Shown here one piece after another: positions 6,737-6,945 of a stretch of DNA of 6,945 bases (within the stretch, counting starts at the first letter, position 1; each line of letters opens with the position of its first letter). The stretch covers positions 1 to 6,945 of the forward strand of contig PXAW01000115.1 in assembly GCA_003567055.1 (NCBI GenBank), in the 5' to 3' direction. The translations under genes were made by a program, and so were the position numbers. The DNA comes from Hyphomicrobiales bacterium (GTDB lineage: Bacteria; Pseudomonadota; Alphaproteobacteria; Rhizobiales; Beijerinckiaceae). The notes under the pieces are model-generated. The model made no database searches. It saw nothing but the letters and a program-made list of their open reading frames with translations, and had not been told where the DNA came from.

Positions 6737-6801
6737 GCCGCGTCAGCGACGGTTCATTAGCCGCGTCGGCGGCAGTTCTCGGGCCGCATCAGCGGCGGTT
6801 C
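6737..6801 (-). repeat. Three 19-bp hairpin repeats at 23-bp period in the grpE leader
   Basis: Imperfect direct repeats lie at 6737-6755, 6760-6778 and 6783-6801, each starting exactly 23 bp after the last. Plus-strand copies are GCCGCGTCAGCGACGGTTC, GCCGCGTCGGCGGCAGTTC and GCCGCATCAGCGGCGGTTC. Read as grpE leader RNA, each can form a five-pair stem with a four-base loop: GCCGC-UGAU-GCGGC, GCCGC-CGAC-GCGGC and GUCGC-UGAC-GCGGC. The last keeps pairing through one G-U wobble. They fall between the proposed promoter and the grpE start codon. No T-rich run follows any stem, so they are not ordinary terminators. Confidence 0.8.
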
Positions 6802-6818
6802 TGCATCGTTCCCGCCTG

Positions 6819-6847
6819 ATATCATGGCGCCGGGGGCTGAAATCAAG
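6819..6847 (-). promoter_or_regulatory. Putative sigma-32 (RpoH) heat-shock promoter of grpE
   Basis: On the minus strand, CTTGATT (6847-6841) is followed after 13 bases by CCATGAT (6827-6821), continuing to CCATGATAT at 6819. This resembles the RpoH consensus CTTGAAA and CCCCATnT with an accepted spacing. It is placed to give a grpE leader of roughly 110 bases. The -35 overlaps the stop codon of the upstream gene (the TGA in CTTGA is that stop). Known heat-shock control of grpE supports it; it is otherwise a pattern match. Confidence 0.6.
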
Positions 6848-6945
6848 CACTGCGTCGCGCCCCGCGCCCCGCACCGGTGCCGCCGGGGGCTTCGCTCTTG
6901 CTCTCACCCTTGCCCTCACCCTTGCTCTCGGCCTTGCGCTCGCCC
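6843..6945 (-). CDS. C-terminal tail of an unidentified gene, cut by the window edge
   Basis: The minus-strand frame entering from the right edge encodes 33 residues and stops at TGA 6845-6843. The tail begins GERKAESKGEGKGESK and ends GARRSA. It is charged, has Gly, Glu, Ser and Lys in a four-residue pattern, and is probably disordered, so it gives no family clue. It does not resemble the C-terminus I would expect of HrcA, a frequent upstream neighbour of grpE. Support is an uninterrupted frame with lysine codons all AAG and nearly all glutamates GAG, plus a stop just at the grpE promoter. The opposite strand is also open here (from ATG 6824) but would encode a cysteine- and arginine-rich peptide, which is less plausible. 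Confidence 0.5.
   Translation of the reverse strand, partial: GERKAESKGEGKGESKSEAPGGTGAGRGARRSA
6897..6944 (-). repeat. Four 12-bp tandem repeats at the right edge
   Basis: Plus-strand units CTTGCTCTCACC (6897-6908), CTTGCCCTCACC (6909-6920), CTTGCTCTCGGC (6921-6932) and CTTGCGCTCGCC (6933-6944) follow one another without gaps and may continue past the window. On the minus strand each encodes a tetrapeptide of the form (G/A)-E-x-K within the tail of the partial gene. Confidence 0.85.

Noticed and set aside
6824..6945. Plus-strand open frame from ATG 6824 to the window edge
   Set aside because: It would encode a Cys/Arg/Pro-rich peptide created by the 12-bp repeat. The minus-strand frame has more natural codon use and ends at the grpE promoter.

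Overview
This is a GC-rich bacterial chromosomal window, almost certainly from an alphaproteobacterium, with a Rhizobiales-like organism as my best guess. The basis is the GC-rich third codon positions, the type I methionine aminopeptidase next to radC, the 'EIARVRD...GEIRLQWWRD' subtype of squalene/phytoene synthase-like protein, and grpE behind a heat-shock-type promoter. No genus can be fixed from the sequence alone. I see no mobile element, CRISPR array, tRNA, rRNA or phage gene.

Layout, left to right. Two minus-strand housekeeping genes come first: radC (55-747) and map (840-1664). A 207-bp divergent intergenic region (1665-1871) carries a plausible map promoter and a small inverted repeat. 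One plus-strand gene follows, an FkbM-family methyltransferase (1872-2699). Its stop codon abuts the stop of the convergent minus-strand creatininase-family gene (2700-3482). From there to the right end everything is on the minus strand: creatininase family, a squalene/phytoene synthase-like protein (3590-4495), a family 2 glycosyltransferase (4503-5411), a small lipoprotein-like protein (5476-5940) and grpE (5915-6700). The last 103 bases hold the C-terminal tail of a further minus-strand gene that runs off the window.

The minus-strand run is tightly packed in order of transcription. The grpE end overlaps the lipoprotein start by 26 bp. The glycosyltransferase follows after 64 bp, and the synthase-like gene starts 7 bp after it. 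The creatininase-family gene follows after 107 bp and has its own strong ribosome binding site. These genes could share the grpE heat-shock transcript, but their functions are mixed (chaperone, envelope, sugar transfer, possible complex I assembly, amidohydrolase). Shared transcription therefore need not mean a shared pathway.

The least ordinary part of the window is the grpE leader (about 6701-6818). A sigma-32-like promoter overlaps the stop codon of the upstream gene. Downstream of it lie three imperfect 19-bp repeats at an exact 23-bp period. Each could fold in the mRNA into a 5-bp stem with a four-base loop, and one base change between copies keeps pairing through a G-U wobble. In-frame tandem DNA repeats also occur in the GrpE N-terminal extension, in the glycosyltransferase N-terminus and in the partial gene at the right end. 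Nothing here amounts to a clearly new multi-gene system.
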